A DNA stretch of 64,000 nt from Diplonema papillatum. Its lineage: Eukaryota > Euglenozoa > Diplonemea > Diplonemida > Diplonemidae. The position numbers and the translations under genes were made by a program. Position 1 is the first letter of the stretch. The number at the start of each line of letters is the position of its first letter. Below the pieces are notes generated by a model that saw nothing but the letters and a program-made list of their open reading frames with translations, ran no database searches and was not told the DNA's origin. This document shows, piece after piece, positions 11,206 to 22,142 of this stretch. The stretch is from positions 1 through 64,000 of the forward strand of contig JAPJBO010000708.1 of assembly GCA_030068145.1 (NCBI GenBank), given 5' to 3'.

Positions 11206-11437
11206 TCGCCACTTGACCCTAACACAGCTGCACCCAGGCGGCCGCCAATGAAGGCGCGCGCAGCTGGAGTGTATGGCAATTCCGTACGACAACCGCATCA
11301 GACGCAGCTTGATGAGAGCTCGCTAGGGGAGGTGGCGCTGCTCACCTGTCAGTCTCACAACTGACTGCTGCCCCCCGTGGTGGTGGTCGCCTTTGTGTTT
11401 AGAAAAATGAAGAAGAAGAAACTAGTATGGCCCGTTC

Positions 11438-11650
11438 TTTTTGTTTGTGCGCACCAGCGGAACTCACCTGCTTCCGTAGGTTTCATGCTGCACGCTGCCA
11501 TTTACTAATTCCTAGTACCGACACTGCATTGTTGGCACAAAGAAAAGTGTTTGTGCGCCCCAGCGGAACTCACCTGCTTCCGAAGGTTTCATGCTGCACG
11601 CTGTCATTTACCCTAGTACTGACAATGCATTGGTAACACAAAGAAAAGGG
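11438..11650. repeat. tandem duplication, 2 copies of about 105 bp
   Basis: Both copies carry TTTGTGCGC, CAGCGGAACTCACCTGCTTC, CATGCTGCACGCTG and ACAAAGAAAAG. They lie just beyond the 3' end of the MAPEG gene. Confidence 0.88.
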
Positions 11651-11722
11651 GGGTGGGGTGTTCGAATAGGAGCTGGCAAGGGATGCCACGGGCGGGGAAG
11701 GGGCTTATTTTGGGACAACTGG

Positions 11723-12142
11723 TCACTGCAGCAATTTGATGCCGAACATGATGGTGAGGACGGCCCCTGCGCCAAAGAAGATGCCGCGGAATGGCTGGAG
11801 CTTCAGCAGGTACGAGACTGCGTGGAGGCAGCGGGTGGCCGCGTACGCCTGAAGGTACGTTGCATAGGCCTGCGGCGGCGTGGAGAACAGCTGCAGAGCA
11901 AACGCTACCAGCAGGAAGAACGGCTCGTTTTCAATCGAGTTTCTCACGATCCCGAGCAGCCTCTCCAGCGGGATTCCCGGGCCTGCCCGCATGAGAGGGG
12001 TCAAGAACCCGAACAGTGCGTCTTCGGAGGTCTTGTAGTCCTGACTTCCGACCCTGGCTCGGATCGTCAGCACGTGCATGGCCATCATCTTGATCGTCAG
12101 CACACCGGTCACAAGCTTCAGGTTGTCTGTGTAGGCGCTCAT
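11723..12142 (-). CDS. MAPEG-family membrane enzyme (microsomal glutathione S-transferase-like)
   Basis: Single exon, 139 residues, ATG in the context GCGAAAATGAGC. It has four hydrophobic segments: about 8-28 (VTGVLTIKMMAMHVL), 70-90 (FFLLVAFALQLF), 92-108 and 118-138 (GIFFGAGAVLTIMFGIKLL). Family features are the KMMAMHVLTIRAR stretch with a following cytosolic loop, ENEPFFLL in the second helix region, and YAATRCLHAVSYLL in the third. The length fits microsomal GST and prostaglandin E synthase (about 150 residues). MAPEG proteins are trimeric ER or outer-mitochondrial membrane enzymes conjugating or reducing lipophilic substrates with glutathione; the substrate cannot be read here. On the minus strand CACACCCACACAG lies at about 12230, some 90 bp upstream of the ATG, and a shorter CGCACAG closer in. 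Either could be a splice acceptor of the 5' UTR. Confidence 0.85.
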   Translation of the reverse strand: MSAYTDNLKLVTGVLTIKMMAMHVLTIRARVGSQDYKTSEDALFGFLTPLMRAGPGIPLERLLGIVRNSIENEPFFLLVAFALQLFSTPPQAYATYLQAYAATRCLHAVSYLLKLQPFRGIFFGAGAVLTIMFGIKLLQ

Positions 12143-12225
12143 TTTCGCGAGGACTTTGTTTTCAATTTATTTCTTTTTTCCTGTGCGATTGAGCCAGGTA
12201 ATGCCACGGAATCAGGGCGGTAGGT

Positions 12226-12272
12226 TTGTGTCTGTGTGGGTGTGTGATCTCAGTAATGGGTAACCCCTGAGC
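12226..12272 (-). repeat. single diverged unit of the 62-bp intron-end repeat
   Basis: On the minus strand it reads CGCTCAGGGGTTACCCATTA and ends CACACACCCACACAG, matching the array unit at 48865-51010. It lies directly 5' of the MAPEG gene and may be the end of a 5'-UTR intron. Confidence 0.6.
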
Positions 12273-13320
12273 GGAGTCCATCAAGAGGCACACATTTTCC
12301 GACCGCCTCGTAGCGCGACACAGGGGAGGCGAAGTGTCCGGTCCGTTGTCACGCTGCCCGTTCGTAGGCGACTTGGACATCGAACGCAGCTGCGTGTGCA
12401 CGTGCAAAATGTAGTAGATATTGCCCGTCGACATGCCACCTTTCGTCGAATACCGTCTATTCCCACTGGACAGTTGTGTTGGTATCGACGTTTCCAGTCG
12501 ATAATTGTATTCTATTAATGTCACCTTCGACGTTTCCCGTCGAGAGAGCCGTCGTGATGACATCAAGGTTTCCCATTACGATGCTGTCAGTGCCGTTGAA
12601 TGTGCTGTTTCCATGTCAGCAGAAAAGCCTCTTGTTGTTGCTGCACCGCGTGCGTATCAATAAACGAAGGAGTCGAGATTGGGGTTGCAGTTGCTGCTTG
12701 GACAATGAAACAACACGAAGTTGACAAAAGAAAACTTGCAGGAGACGACAGTATGAAAACGGAATGGAACAAAACAGGCCAAACACGGGAAAGACGAACG
12801 CGCGATTGTACTCGTGCCCTTGTTCCCACACTGCAAGATCATTGGCGATAGGCATGCAGTAGTGTACCTCGAGGCATGAGGAAGGTGGCTACCCTCCAGG
12901 TACCTTAGAACAAGCGAGCAACATGAACAGCTACAAAACTGGCTCGAAAAGCCCTCTCTACAATCTGCCTGCACGAAGAGGTCCACGCATGTGGGGCAAG
13001 ACCGACCGCAAATCAGCCTCGAAATGGACGTGGCCAAACCCTTTCGATCGCCACACATCTGGGGCCACCTGGCCGTGACTATAACGTGGTCAAAAGGTCA
13101 ATACGTCGGTGCTCCTCTTGCTCTGCACTCACGCGGTCGCAGGCCAGTACGGCGTTCAGTTGAACACATGTGGGGGGCACCGGTCTTGGGACTAAGCCCC
13201 TGCCGCCTCGTTTCCCTCCTTCTTTCCTCGTTGCACCTCGAGAGTGCCTAAGACTCGACTCGTGTGCTTCCCTCGGTGTCACCGCAAACGTGCGACTGCG
13301 ACGGAGAGGGTTACAGCAGC
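12273..13320. other. gene-less stretch
   Basis: About 1 kb. No gene or clear repeat; short frames only. Confidence 0.45.
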
Positions 13321-13329
13321 ATCGGACCA

Positions 13330-13705
13330 TACGACAGGCAGAGAGAGAGAGGGAGGGAGGGAGGGGAAGGCGTATCATTAGCGGATCTGTGTGTTCTCGC
13401 GCCACTTGTACAGCGCTGGCTAGTACGAGAGAGCTTCGCCAGCAATTCGTGTGTGCATTGTCACGCAGCTTGTGTGTTCTCAGGACATCGGTGCCACAGA
13501 CCTGAAGACAGTCAGAGATAGGGAGAAAGAGAGAGCGAGAGGCATATCATAACTCCCACCTCACTGGTTTGTAATGCGGTGACTCACGAGAGCGAGAGGC
13601 AAACTTCGTTAGCAACTTGTGTGTGCAACGTCTCACGGCCCGTGTGCTCCAATGTCATCGGTACCGCCCTTACGAGAGAGAAGAGAGAGAGAGAGAGAGA
13701 CAATT
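13330..13705. repeat. GA-rich degenerate tandem repeat
   Basis: Two diverged copies of a block with GA runs, AACTTGTGTGTGCAACGTC-like sequence and CATCGGT(A/G)CC, about 170-180 bp apart. Confidence 0.55.
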
Positions 13706-13770
13706 GCGTGACTTTGGCAAAACATTTCCATTTAACTCATGCATGCACCAAACAATCTTCTGCTTACAGA

Positions 13771-13893
13771 AACTCGCGCATTGGTGCTTACGTGCTTGTG
13801 TTCATGTCTCAAGTTCATTCTTTCAACGCGGTCCTCGCGCATTGGTGCTTACGTGCTTGTGTTCATGTCTCAAGTTCATTCTTTCAACGCGGT
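13771..13893. repeat. tandem duplication, 2 copies of 61 bp
   Basis: CTCGCGCATTGGTGCTTACG ... CATTCTTTCAACGCGGTC is repeated back to back with no visible difference. Confidence 0.92.
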
Positions 13894-14674
13894 CCCCCGC
13901 GGCCGGACTCGTTTGCAGCCCTCTTGGAAAAGAGTGGTGCTGCTGCCCTAGCATTAGCTACTGGCTGGGTATCCCTGGGACGTGGGGGAGGAGGAGAGCA
14001 AACAATGCAAGAACGTGCTTATGCGTTCAACACCGCAATCGGCCTTCTTACATCGTGTTTCGGTCCCTTGGGTCGTATGCTGTCCTCGATTTACGGGGTT
14101 CTTTTGTTTTTTTGTTTTGTTGCGCTGCTGAAGACTATTCTATTCCGGAGGATTCTGTTGGAGTGCAGTGGCAATGCTCACTCTCACTTTTACTCTTCCT
14201 CGCCGGTTTGCGAGTTGCTGAGCAGGACTGTGACTGGTGCACCAACTTCGAATCCAGCTTTGCATGCTGCAGTCGCCCCGCAAAACTCTTGCCCCCTCCC
14301 CCCTCTCTCCAAATGCGAGCTTTCCCGCGTCTTTTTCCTTTTCCTTACCTATGCGTGCGCTGTCCGCGGCCCACGTGGCCGCCCAGGTGGGAGAAGATCT
14401 GAGCATGGGGGAAAGGAGATGCGTGAACAGCGGGTGAGCTTCCTTCTTTTTTCTTCATTTTTGCAGAGTATAAGTTCGCACCGCAATTAATGTTCAAACG
14501 TTTACTACGGTCAGTGGCCATGCCATGGCCATCACTTCCATCAAAAACCCCGGGGCAGACCGGTGCTTTCTGCAATAGGGATGTCTCTTTTATACGCAGC
14601 GTGTTCTGAAACCGGCGGTGGTTTCACGAGGTTAGAGTATTGGTGTTGGCACTTGAACTCCGGGGGTTTTGACG

Positions 14675-14843
14675 TGGGAACGTGTCAGTTGGACTTTGGC
14701 GGGCACTTGCCGGCATAGCGGAGAACCCCTCCCCTCCTTTATACTTTTTGACGGACAGATGACGGCATGGCAAATCATAAAAAACAAGGCCCGAGACCTT
14801 CCCATGCCGGACATTGTCCGCCAAAGTAACTGACACGTTCCCA
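14675..14843. mobile_element. MITE-like element with ~42-bp inverted repeats
   Basis: The left arm TGGGAACGTGTCAGTTGGAC (continuing TTTGGCGGGCA...CCGGCAT) is matched in inverse orientation by the right arm ending at 14843. Total 169 bp, no coding capacity. The target duplication is not obvious. Confidence 0.7.
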
Positions 14844-15058
14844 GTGTAAGTTATTTACCTCTGGTTGCGTCTTGCGTTTCTGAGTTTTGTGACAAAAAAT
14901 TCGGTCAGGCTGCAAGGTGCCCACTATTGTGACTCTTTTCACTACCATGCAGGGTCAAACCCTTGTGTCTTTTTGGTAAACGCTGCCGCGGGGCCGACAG
15001 AGGTGGGGGGAGGGGAATACGGTCTCGAGGGAATGGGATAAGTCGACACTCCCGTCAG

Positions 15059-16122
15059 TCAGTTTTTTGACCGCTTCGCTTGGGGTTGTTCTAGGGGGGC
15101 CCCTCTCTTACGGGAACCGGCATGGCCGGAAGAGCTACGACTAGGCATGGGGTTCTTGGGGTTGACGGCCGAGGCCGCCTTCCAGGCGTTTTTGACGTCC
15201 TCGCCATTTTCGGTGCGGGCTACAGCCACGCGTAGGATATGGTCATTAAACTCCCCGAAAGGAATGTCTTCCACGTATGACTCATAGGCCACTCCGCGTG
15301 CACGGGCAACAGAGTGGGGTAATCCCGTCTCGCTGAAGTATTTCAGCGTCTCCATGCGCACCATGATCGCATTGAGGGTAGGAAGCTGTTCCTCCCTCCA
15401 CGTGTCCCGCTCTCTGCTGAGTCGCAGGACCTTCCACAATGTCCGCTGTTCTTGTCCGACAGCAGTGGACCCAGGGGAGGTTGGCCGCTCGAGGAACGGA
15501 CCATACCTACGAGCGACCTCGTTGAGGATCGCATCGACACAGGAGGCTGATCCTATGTATGGGAGCCAGGCTCCAACCCATCTGACATCGAGGTCGTACG
15601 GGATCCGCAGCGCCTGTTGCTGGGCTGACAGCGAGAACACAAAACAAAAAGAGATTCCGTGTCGGGTTAGGAGCCGCGAAGCGGCGAGCAGGAATGTGCG
15701 CTGCTTGGCAGCAATGTTGGCCAACTGGGCAACGGCGGAATCAGAGTGCCTGAGGAAGGCTTCTGGAATCTCGGGTCCGATGTCCGGTGTATCCGAGAAT
15801 CGCCGAGGGCTGACTCGGCGTCCCAATCCGGGGGAAGAACGGTGGGGTCTTCTCGCTCGACCGGCACCAGCTCCTGGCCCTTGTGGACCAGCCAAGAACA
15901 GACAGGGCAAACCCAAGGCTGATTGGGGTTCTCCGGAAGAGCGAACCGAGACTGATTCTCTTTAGTTCGCAGCCTAGCTTTTAGGCAGTGGGCCAGGCCG
16001 ATGGCTCCACAGCGGGCACATCGATTGCCGCGGTTAGGATCGTGTGTGCTGTCACACGAAGGGAAGAACACGCACCTCGCACAAACAAAAAATATGCCGG
16101 CTGTACCATCACGTGAGGACAT
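15059..16122 (-). CDS. unrecognised zinc-binding, gag-like protein split over two frames
   Basis: From the ATG at 16122 one frame encodes several Cys pairs (CARC, CARCGAIGLAHC, WVCPVC) and stays open to 15667. A second minus-strand frame, open 15916-15059, carries the rest: a helical-looking region (FLRHSDSAVAQLANIAAKQ), an Arg/Glu-rich part and a basic C-terminus (QAKRSKN) resembling a nuclear localisation signal. The frames overlap at 15916-15667. A frameshift (mutational or programmed) or a small intron would be needed to join them. Zinc motifs plus a basic tail would suit a retroelement gag, but no RT or recombinase lies downstream, so this could equally be a host gene. No family recognised. 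Confidence 0.45.
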
Positions 16123-16380
16123 GGACCTCACCGATATCGATTGGGATGCCATCCCAGTGGCCGAGTTCCCGCCTAACGCCAGGCCTGTGCTATCACCTGT
16201 ATGGTAATTTCCACAGTACGCTGCCAACCGTCACTTTTTGATAATGACAACCGCGGTTGTTACCATAAAAAAAATTTGGAAAAATAAGTTTTGCTCAACT
16301 TCATCAAATATTACCGCAGTTTTTTGGTGTGATCCACCCTGGAGTTCTTCCGGGTTTGTGCCGGGTTTGTGCAGGCTTTG

Positions 16381-16382
<2 letters not shown>

Positions 16383-16411
<29 letters not shown>

Positions 16412-17612
16412 TCAAAAGCTGTCAAAATAGGTCATTTTTTTGAGAACCACATAGGGGCTCCTAAGAGGCAATACAATTTGGTAAACCACCCCAGAACCGT
16501 ATAGAAATGCCTAAAACATGCTTTTTGGCTGCTGAAGTGCCCCGAAAAGGCCTTTTTACGAGTGCCCAATTTTTGGACTCAGGGTGGACACCGTTTGGTA
16601 CCGGTGTTCTTCTTTTTAGGTGACAACCCCAAAAATAGTGACAGCATGAACCGAAGAAGGAAAACAACACTGCCCAAACCTATGTGTTTTTACTCAAAAG
16701 ACTTTCCTGAGAGTTGGGGATGGTGGGGCTTCGTAGGAGGCACCGACAAGCGACTCAATGAGGTACGGCTTCGTAACGTGCCGCCCCCTCGAGTCCTTGA
16801 CGTCAGCGCCAGCTTTCGTAGTGGCCTGTGTCGTGTAGCGTGCTACCGCAAGCTGCAGATACCCTGCCCTGAGCTGCTATGTCGTGGCAGTCCTATAAAT
16901 CCACCGCCGAACCTTTTCGTTCAAGTCCAGTTTTCTATTTTTGTTCAAGCTCAACGTGCGTTGGGGTTAGGTACCAGAGATACACCCCGGTGACCAGTAT
17001 TGTCTTCCGTGCGTGTGCAATGCGACCCTTTCGGGTGGTGTACGAAAGGCGAACTTGAATAAACGACACTGTCGCGTGCATCCCTTCAACAAAAACGTTG
17101 GAATCTGGAAAATCCCACTACGGATGATAGCATCTCATTGTTTTTCTCGGAAAGACATCGAACTTTGTGAATATCGCTCTAGCAGAAGTTCGGGGAAGAG
17201 CTGCTGCCTGCGGTGTCAACAGCACCTCAGCTTGCGCAAGACCCAGAGAACCTTTTGGGACGTTGTTAACCATCCAGACGAGCAACGTTCATAGCTGCCT
17301 TCCTCCTGGGTGTCGTTCGCCCTTTTGTTGCTTCCATTTGTGGCTGCCTGTACGTGATTGTAGTCTCATCTTTGCATGGTATGAACAGTGAAGCACACCC
17401 ACAGGCTGCTAGCCGGTACCAAACGGTGTCCACCCTAAAACCATCAACTAATACACCCCCCCCTGGGCCATTTTCCATGAAACTTCCCCCAAAAACACGT
17501 TTCCGGGCATTTCTGAGGCGGGTTGCATGTTTTTTTAGGCTTAAACTGCCGTTAAGTCTACAGGCTGAAAATGTCACCATTTTGACGCAAAAAAAGACCT
17601 TTTGACCCCCCC
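16383..17612. mobile_element. degenerate inverted-repeat element flanked by TA (G-run ends)
   Basis: The left arm starts with a run of about 29 G and GTCAAAAGCTGTCAAAATAG. The right arm, read inversely from 17612, is GGGGGGGTCAAAAGGTC. Inside, CCGGTACCAAACGGTGTCCA (from 17413) is inverted at about 16581-16605. The arms are roughly 220 bp and diverged. TA dinucleotides lie at 16381-16382 and 17613-17614. No coding capacity seen in the core. Confidence 0.5.
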
Positions 17613-17614
17613 TA

Positions 17615-18843
17615 GGGCTATGTAGGATGGAAACGTTGGAAACGTTTCCGTTTCCGTTTCCGTTTCCGTTTCCTTCTTTTTGGCGGTGGATGGAAACGCC
17701 GTTTCTTTTCAAAAGAAACGGCTGGTATGCCACTAGTATACTGGCTGAAGGTCCGACCGGAAATGTGTTCCGAACGGCGGACCCCGCAATCCAGTGGGAA
17801 ACCATGGACAAGGAGGCTCCGAAAAGAGGGAGGAAAGAAGCATAAGAGTTGCGACCGCGTGGAGCAGACGCAACCACACGCATCCGGTTGTGCTGACTTT
17901 GAGGTCTGCAGCTCTTTACATCAATGGCTGTTGTGGCGACGATGCTCTGTTATGCGAGGCTGTTGGCCAACGCGCTGAAGACGATCGGGAAAGCACAAAT
18001 AGACTCTACAGATACGATCGTTCAGCGCCACAGGCTACAAGACCGGGGTCTTTCGGCGGTGTAAGACAAAGAGGGAGTGCAATCAGCATCAGGAGGTGAG
18101 AAGGGCACACGTATGCCGGGGCAATGTTGAACCCGCCAGAAAAGCGATGGCCACGCAGTAACGTGTGCGTTAAACATCGCTTGCCACAGTGCACCTTGCA
18201 TACGACGTCGGGTGGCAACCGTCACCGGAAGGGGCGGTGTTGTCGGAGCATAGACAACGACGGCAGGAAGAAACCACCAACAATGCAGAAGAGGACGGCA
18301 GATTCAACAAGCCCCACTCACATGAGAACGTGGGTTGGAAGCAGCAGAAGACGAAGTGGTAGGCACAGAAGAGTGGAATCTGGTGTCAGAAAACATCCAC
18401 ATGTGACGACATTCTGCATCATTAGCTTGTGGTTACCTATTTGCTCGTGTCAGATCGCCGACGAAAGAAAGCGGTGAGCACCGGCGACTGCTCTGCACAA
18501 ACGAGGCCGCGACGACACACAAGAAGGGGCCGAGCCAAGTCGAAGAACAGCCCAGGAAGGGCCCTGAAGAGTCAGAGAGCCCGCCAGAAGACGGAGGAAG
18601 AGAAGTGCCCGCTGGTAGATCAAAAGAAGAAGGTCTGAAAGGAAAGCCAAAATTTGGCTGGAAACGGACACCCGACGGACACACAGAAGGACCCGTGAAG
18701 TGGTATCTTATAGGACCCCTCAGCATGAAGAGCCTTCCGGCGTTTCTTTTAAAAGAAACGGAAACGTTTCCGTTTCCGTTTCCGTTTCCGTTTCCTTATT
18801 TCGAAAAAACTAAAAGAAACGGCGTTTCCATCCAACTTAGCCC
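17615..18843. mobile_element. non-autonomous inverted-repeat element with TTTCCG repeats
   Basis: Ends are GGGCTATGTAGGATGG on the left and its near-complement at 18843 (2 differences in 21 bp). TA flanks both sides (17613-17614, 18844-18845). Just inside each end are (TTTCCG)n hexanucleotides (about 17648-17672 and 18764-18796) and a GTTTCTTTTnAAAAGAAAC-type palindrome. 1229 bp; no convincing gene in the core. Confidence 0.75.
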
Positions 18844-18879
18844 TACACGACGCACTAGTAAGGTACATAACTTGTGAAA

Positions 18880-19016
18880 ATAACTAGTTATTTTATAACT
18901 AGTTATATTTGATAACTTGTGACTAGCACGAGCTAGTTATATAACTAGCTCGTGCTAGTTATATAACTAGCTTGTGCTAGTTATATAACTAGCTCTGCTA
19001 GTTATATAACTAGCTC
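18880..19016. repeat. left subterminal palindrome array
   Basis: Four or more palindromes with core CTAGTTATATAACTAG, spaced by CTCGTG, CTTGTG or CTCTG. Includes ATAACTAGTTATATTT, which also occurs at the left end of the 32066 element. Confidence 0.9.
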
Positions 19017-19209
19017 CTAGGGTATTTTACGGGTGAAATGCATTGAAATACACCATCACTAAACAGCTACCACAGCTCGAAAGACACAAAATAACAAGAA
19101 AACAGCAGCCTCGCAGGGAATGTGCCAGCAGGACCAAGAAGGGAAGTGTGTTGTTACAAACTGAGGCCGTGGAAAATCAGAATGTTCCACACGATACTTC
19201 GTCTGATGC

Positions 19210-19375
19210 ACTCCTATGAATGTGTGGACGCAGAAACTCTGCGGGCACATGGGAACTAACTGCCGAGAACCGGGCGCGACTGGGACTATCACTCAACGCA
19301 TGCGCAGAGCGGATACGGATCGTGAAGGAAGAAACTGGGTTGCTATGCGCCGAGGCTGCCGCATCGTGGCTCCTA
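19210..19375 (+). pseudogene. degenerate copy of the start of transposon ORF2
   Basis: GGACGCAGAAACTCTGCGGG, GACTATCACTCAACGCATGC and GTGAAGGAAGAAACTGGG match the first ~140 bp of ORF2 (20840 onward), but the frame is broken and the ATG lost. It is bracketed by two similar 50-60 bp segments (about 19025-19080 and 19415-19465, both with GGTATTTTACGG and AATGCA(T/C)TGAAATAC). Confidence 0.8.
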
Positions 19376-19486
19376 TTATGCAAATTCTCTCACTTGTAAC
19401 TTGCTCCTCATGGTATTTTACGGAGAAATGCACTGAAATACTGCCCACTGAACGGCGACCACAGCTGATATACACGAATAATCAAA

Positions 19487-20518
19487 ATGAGCAAGCGCGC
19501 ACGTGAGACAAAGGCGAAGACACCCGAGAAGAAGAAGCAGAAGTCCGGCGACTTGGAGCCGGACGCGAATGCCAAGACGGACGCGAACATCGTGGAAGAC
19601 TTCGTGGAGTTGTTTTTGATGGTAAAGGAGGGAGAGGAGGTCCAACACGTGCCTTTGAAGGCACTGGTGGGACAGCTTTTTGGTCTCTCGTTGTCAACGA
19701 AGAATGGCATCCTCGGCAAGGCTATTGCCGCAAAGTTTCCTGCGCTCAAGGCGCTGAAAAACCAGACCCAAACAATTGGCTCAAAACTCTATTCGCTGCG
19801 GGTGAAAATGAACACCGACTTGGTGTTCCGCGGTGTCGGGCTCCGCAAAAAGCTGACGGCCACGGCGAAGGACTCGGAGGCGTACCACCGATTGAAGGCG
19901 GCTACGGTAGGCGATGTCAACCTGGAAACGGTTGACTTGCCGTCCTTATACAAGTGCAAGACGGCATCGGGGGCTATTACTCCCGCTGCTGCTGTCACAG
20001 GGACTCGCAGAAACAAGTGGCCGGACATCACTGTCCTGGGGAGGAAACAGGTGCGCGAAGAGGGTGTGGACGTCACCTACTTCTGCATCGTTATCGAAAG
20101 TGGGTGCAGTGTCGTGTCGACTGTGCACCCACCGACGCTGACAGGCAACCGGCTGGATTTCACGTTTCTTCGTGAACGTCCGTCGGAGCACTGTGAGGCT
20201 GGTTTGTACACCGGAAGCTACACCCTCCCTCCAGACGTCATGATCGACAGTGTCCGGCCCCTGCAGGTCCGGGGGGCTAGCGGGGGATTTGCAACCTTTG
20301 TGAACTTTCCCCTGTCGAGGAAGAAACATAGCGTGAGCCTGCAGCCCGGTGACTGGCGCAGCAATCCAGATGTCGTGGGGCTTTTCTCCGACTCGGGGGA
20401 CGACGCTGATGGCATCGAGGATGAGGACGACGACGACAAAGACTCTCAAATCAAAGCCGACGTGGAGGATGATCCTGATGCCAGCGACAATGAGAGCGTG
20501 ACGTTTGTTCCCAACTGA
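19487..20518 (+). CDS. transposon ORF1, novel acidic-tailed protein
   Basis: 343 residues from the ATG at 19487 (ATCAAAATGAGC). The N-terminus is Lys/Arg-rich (KTPEKKKQK) and looks like a nuclear localisation signal. The middle (about 35-290) is a globular-looking region with no motif I know; residues 55-75 resemble a helix-turn-helix. The C-terminus (about 300-335) is very acidic (DEDDDDKD). There are no zinc ligands and no evident catalytic triad. It sits first in the element, downstream of a duplicated promoter-like segment and 321 bp before ORF2 on the same strand. A DNA-binding or architectural partner of ORF2 is a guess from position only. The frame is intact, which argues for recent selection or recent insertion. 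Confidence 0.72.
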   Translation: MSKRARETKAKTPEKKKQKSGDLEPDANAKTDANIVEDFVELFLMVKEGEEVQHVPLKALVGQLFGLSLSTKNGILGKAIAAKFPALKALKNQTQTIGSKLYSLRVKMNTDLVFRGVGLRKKLTATAKDSEAYHRLKAATVGDVNLETVDLPSLYKCKTASGAITPAAAVTGTRRNKWPDITVLGRKQVREEGVDVTYFCIVIESGCSVVSTVHPPTLTGNRLDFTFLRERPSEHCEAGLYTGSYTLPPDVMIDSVRPLQVRGASGGFATFVNFPLSRKKHSVSLQPGDWRSNPDVVGLFSDSGDDADGIEDEDDDDKDSQIKADVEDDPDASDNESVTFVPN

Positions 20519-20839
20519 AAACCTTTTTGTTTTTGCAGCACCAAAATCAGATCATCCTTTTTATTTTGTACTCCGTTTTTTGAGCAAACCAAGGTACAGG
20601 CACATCACATACCGGTAAGCAACATTGACACTTTGCGGGTTACGTAAGCAACTTTTAAAACTTCGCTGGTCACAACAGTTTTTGATGAGTAGGATGCGGT
20701 CTTCCAGGTTCCTCGTAGGGAAGTGTCGAACGAGGAAGGAAATTTATTGTTAGAACCAGACCATGGATACCACTTGAAATCTTCCGCAGGACAAAAAAAA
20801 TACTCCATTCTTTCCTGGCCAGCTTACACTCTTAAGAAG

Positions 20840-21784
20840 ATGGACGCAGAAACTGTGCGGGCAATTGGGAAGATAATAGCCGAGAACCGGACGCGATTGG
20901 GACTATCACTCAACGCTTGCGCAGAACTTGGACGGATAGTGAAGGAAGAAACTGGGATTGCGATGGGGCTGTCGCAATCGGTCGTGGCCAAGGCCGGCGA
21001 AGACTTCAAGCTGATGGCAGGTAGGGCCCTGGGGAATATCGCGGAATCCCTCCAGTTTTTATTGCGCAAATTTCCGTTCAAGACGTGTAGGGAGGCTCCC
21101 TCCGTGATTATATTCATGGACGCGTACAACACGGGGAATGCCTTTCGCTCTCGGAGCTCCAGGCAGCGGCTGGCCATCTCCCTCTCGGCTGGGAGGACTG
21201 CGACACGCTTTCTTACAGTTTGTGACAAGCGAAAGCCGCAGTTCCACGAATGGTGGATATTCAACGCCTTGCCGCAGCTGACGCAGATTCAGACGGGCAG
21301 TTTCAGCAAAGGGAAGCACGCAGCCTCTGTACAGCTGTTTCGCTTCGGCGGGGATCATGCGGAGCTGTGGTCGCTGTTCAGTGGTGTTGGCGGTTCTGGC
21401 CATCGTAGTGCGTTTTGTACGACGGCTGCCGGTGACTGGCTAGAGCAACTGCACGCCTGCGAGAGGCTCAGCCTGCAAGAGATGCATGCAGCCGGCTATA
21501 CATGCCACATCGCGCAACGGTTCCTGCAACCGTGCTTCACGATGACCCCGGCCCTGCACGACGTGAAAGGGATGATACGCCTCATTCAGCACCGCCCTGC
21601 CGTGACATGTGAGTGCAAGGAAGACTGTCCCGCCTGTGCGAAGTCTGTACTAAAACGTGGCTTGAGCCAACATATCTTGTACAACCATGCAAGTCTACTG
21701 ACAAAGACGAAGTGTCCTCTGTGTCTTGAGAGCTTTTCCTCCGCAAGACTAAGAGACTCGCACATGAAGAAACGCCATCTGTGA
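20840..21784 (+). CDS. transposon ORF2, novel protein with two C-terminal C2H2 zinc fingers
   Basis: 314 residues from the ATG at 20840; the frame is open upstream to a GTG at 20723 but the ATG fits the start of the duplicated fragment at 19210. Residues 1-60 look helical and DNA-binding-like. The centre has hydrophobic strands ending in acids, VIIFMDAYN (Asp94) and LFRFGGDHAELW (Asp172, Glu175). These could belong to an RNase H-fold transposase, but I cannot assign a DDE triad. The C-terminus has two fingers: CPAC ... H278-x4-H283 and CPLC(292-295) ... H308-x4-H313. Best candidate for the transposase of this element, from position and zinc fingers rather than from homology. Confidence 0.72.
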   Translation: MDAETVRAIGKIIAENRTRLGLSLNACAELGRIVKEETGIAMGLSQSVVAKAGEDFKLMAGRALGNIAESLQFLLRKFPFKTCREAPSVIIFMDAYNTGNAFRSRSSRQRLAISLSAGRTATRFLTVCDKRKPQFHEWWIFNALPQLTQIQTGSFSKGKHAASVQLFRFGGDHAELWSLFSGVGGSGHRSAFCTTAAGDWLEQLHACERLSLQEMHAAGYTCHIAQRFLQPCFTMTPALHDVKGMIRLIQHRPAVTCECKEDCPACAKSVLKRGLSQHILYNHASLLTKTKCPLCLESFSSARLRDSHMKKRHL

Positions 21785-22050
21785 GGGGAGAGAGCGGTGT
21801 TAGCTTTGTTCTCCGACCATCTGTCTCCTTCTACAGCTCTGTAAAGCATTTCTGTTCAGATCGATTACCTCAAGACGCTTCTTGCTTCACCGTTCCGCTA
21901 AGGTGAACACAACGAAGAGACAACCGAGACAGCCGAGCAGATAGCAGAAAAAGCGGGCCAGGATACCTAGTCCGAGTGATATACACGTCCTTTTTGACTC
22001 AACTCAATGCAGTTTCACTGTATTTCACTGGTTATTCTGCTGGGAGAGCT

Positions 22051-22142
22051 AGTTATATAACTAGCAGAGCTAGTCATATAACTAGCAGAGCTAGTTATAT
22101 AACTAGCACGAGCTAGTTATATAACTAGCTCGTGCTAGTTAT
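22051..22142. repeat. right subterminal palindrome array
   Basis: Three to four palindromes with core CTAGTTATATAACTAG in mirror arrangement to the left array. Confidence 0.9.
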
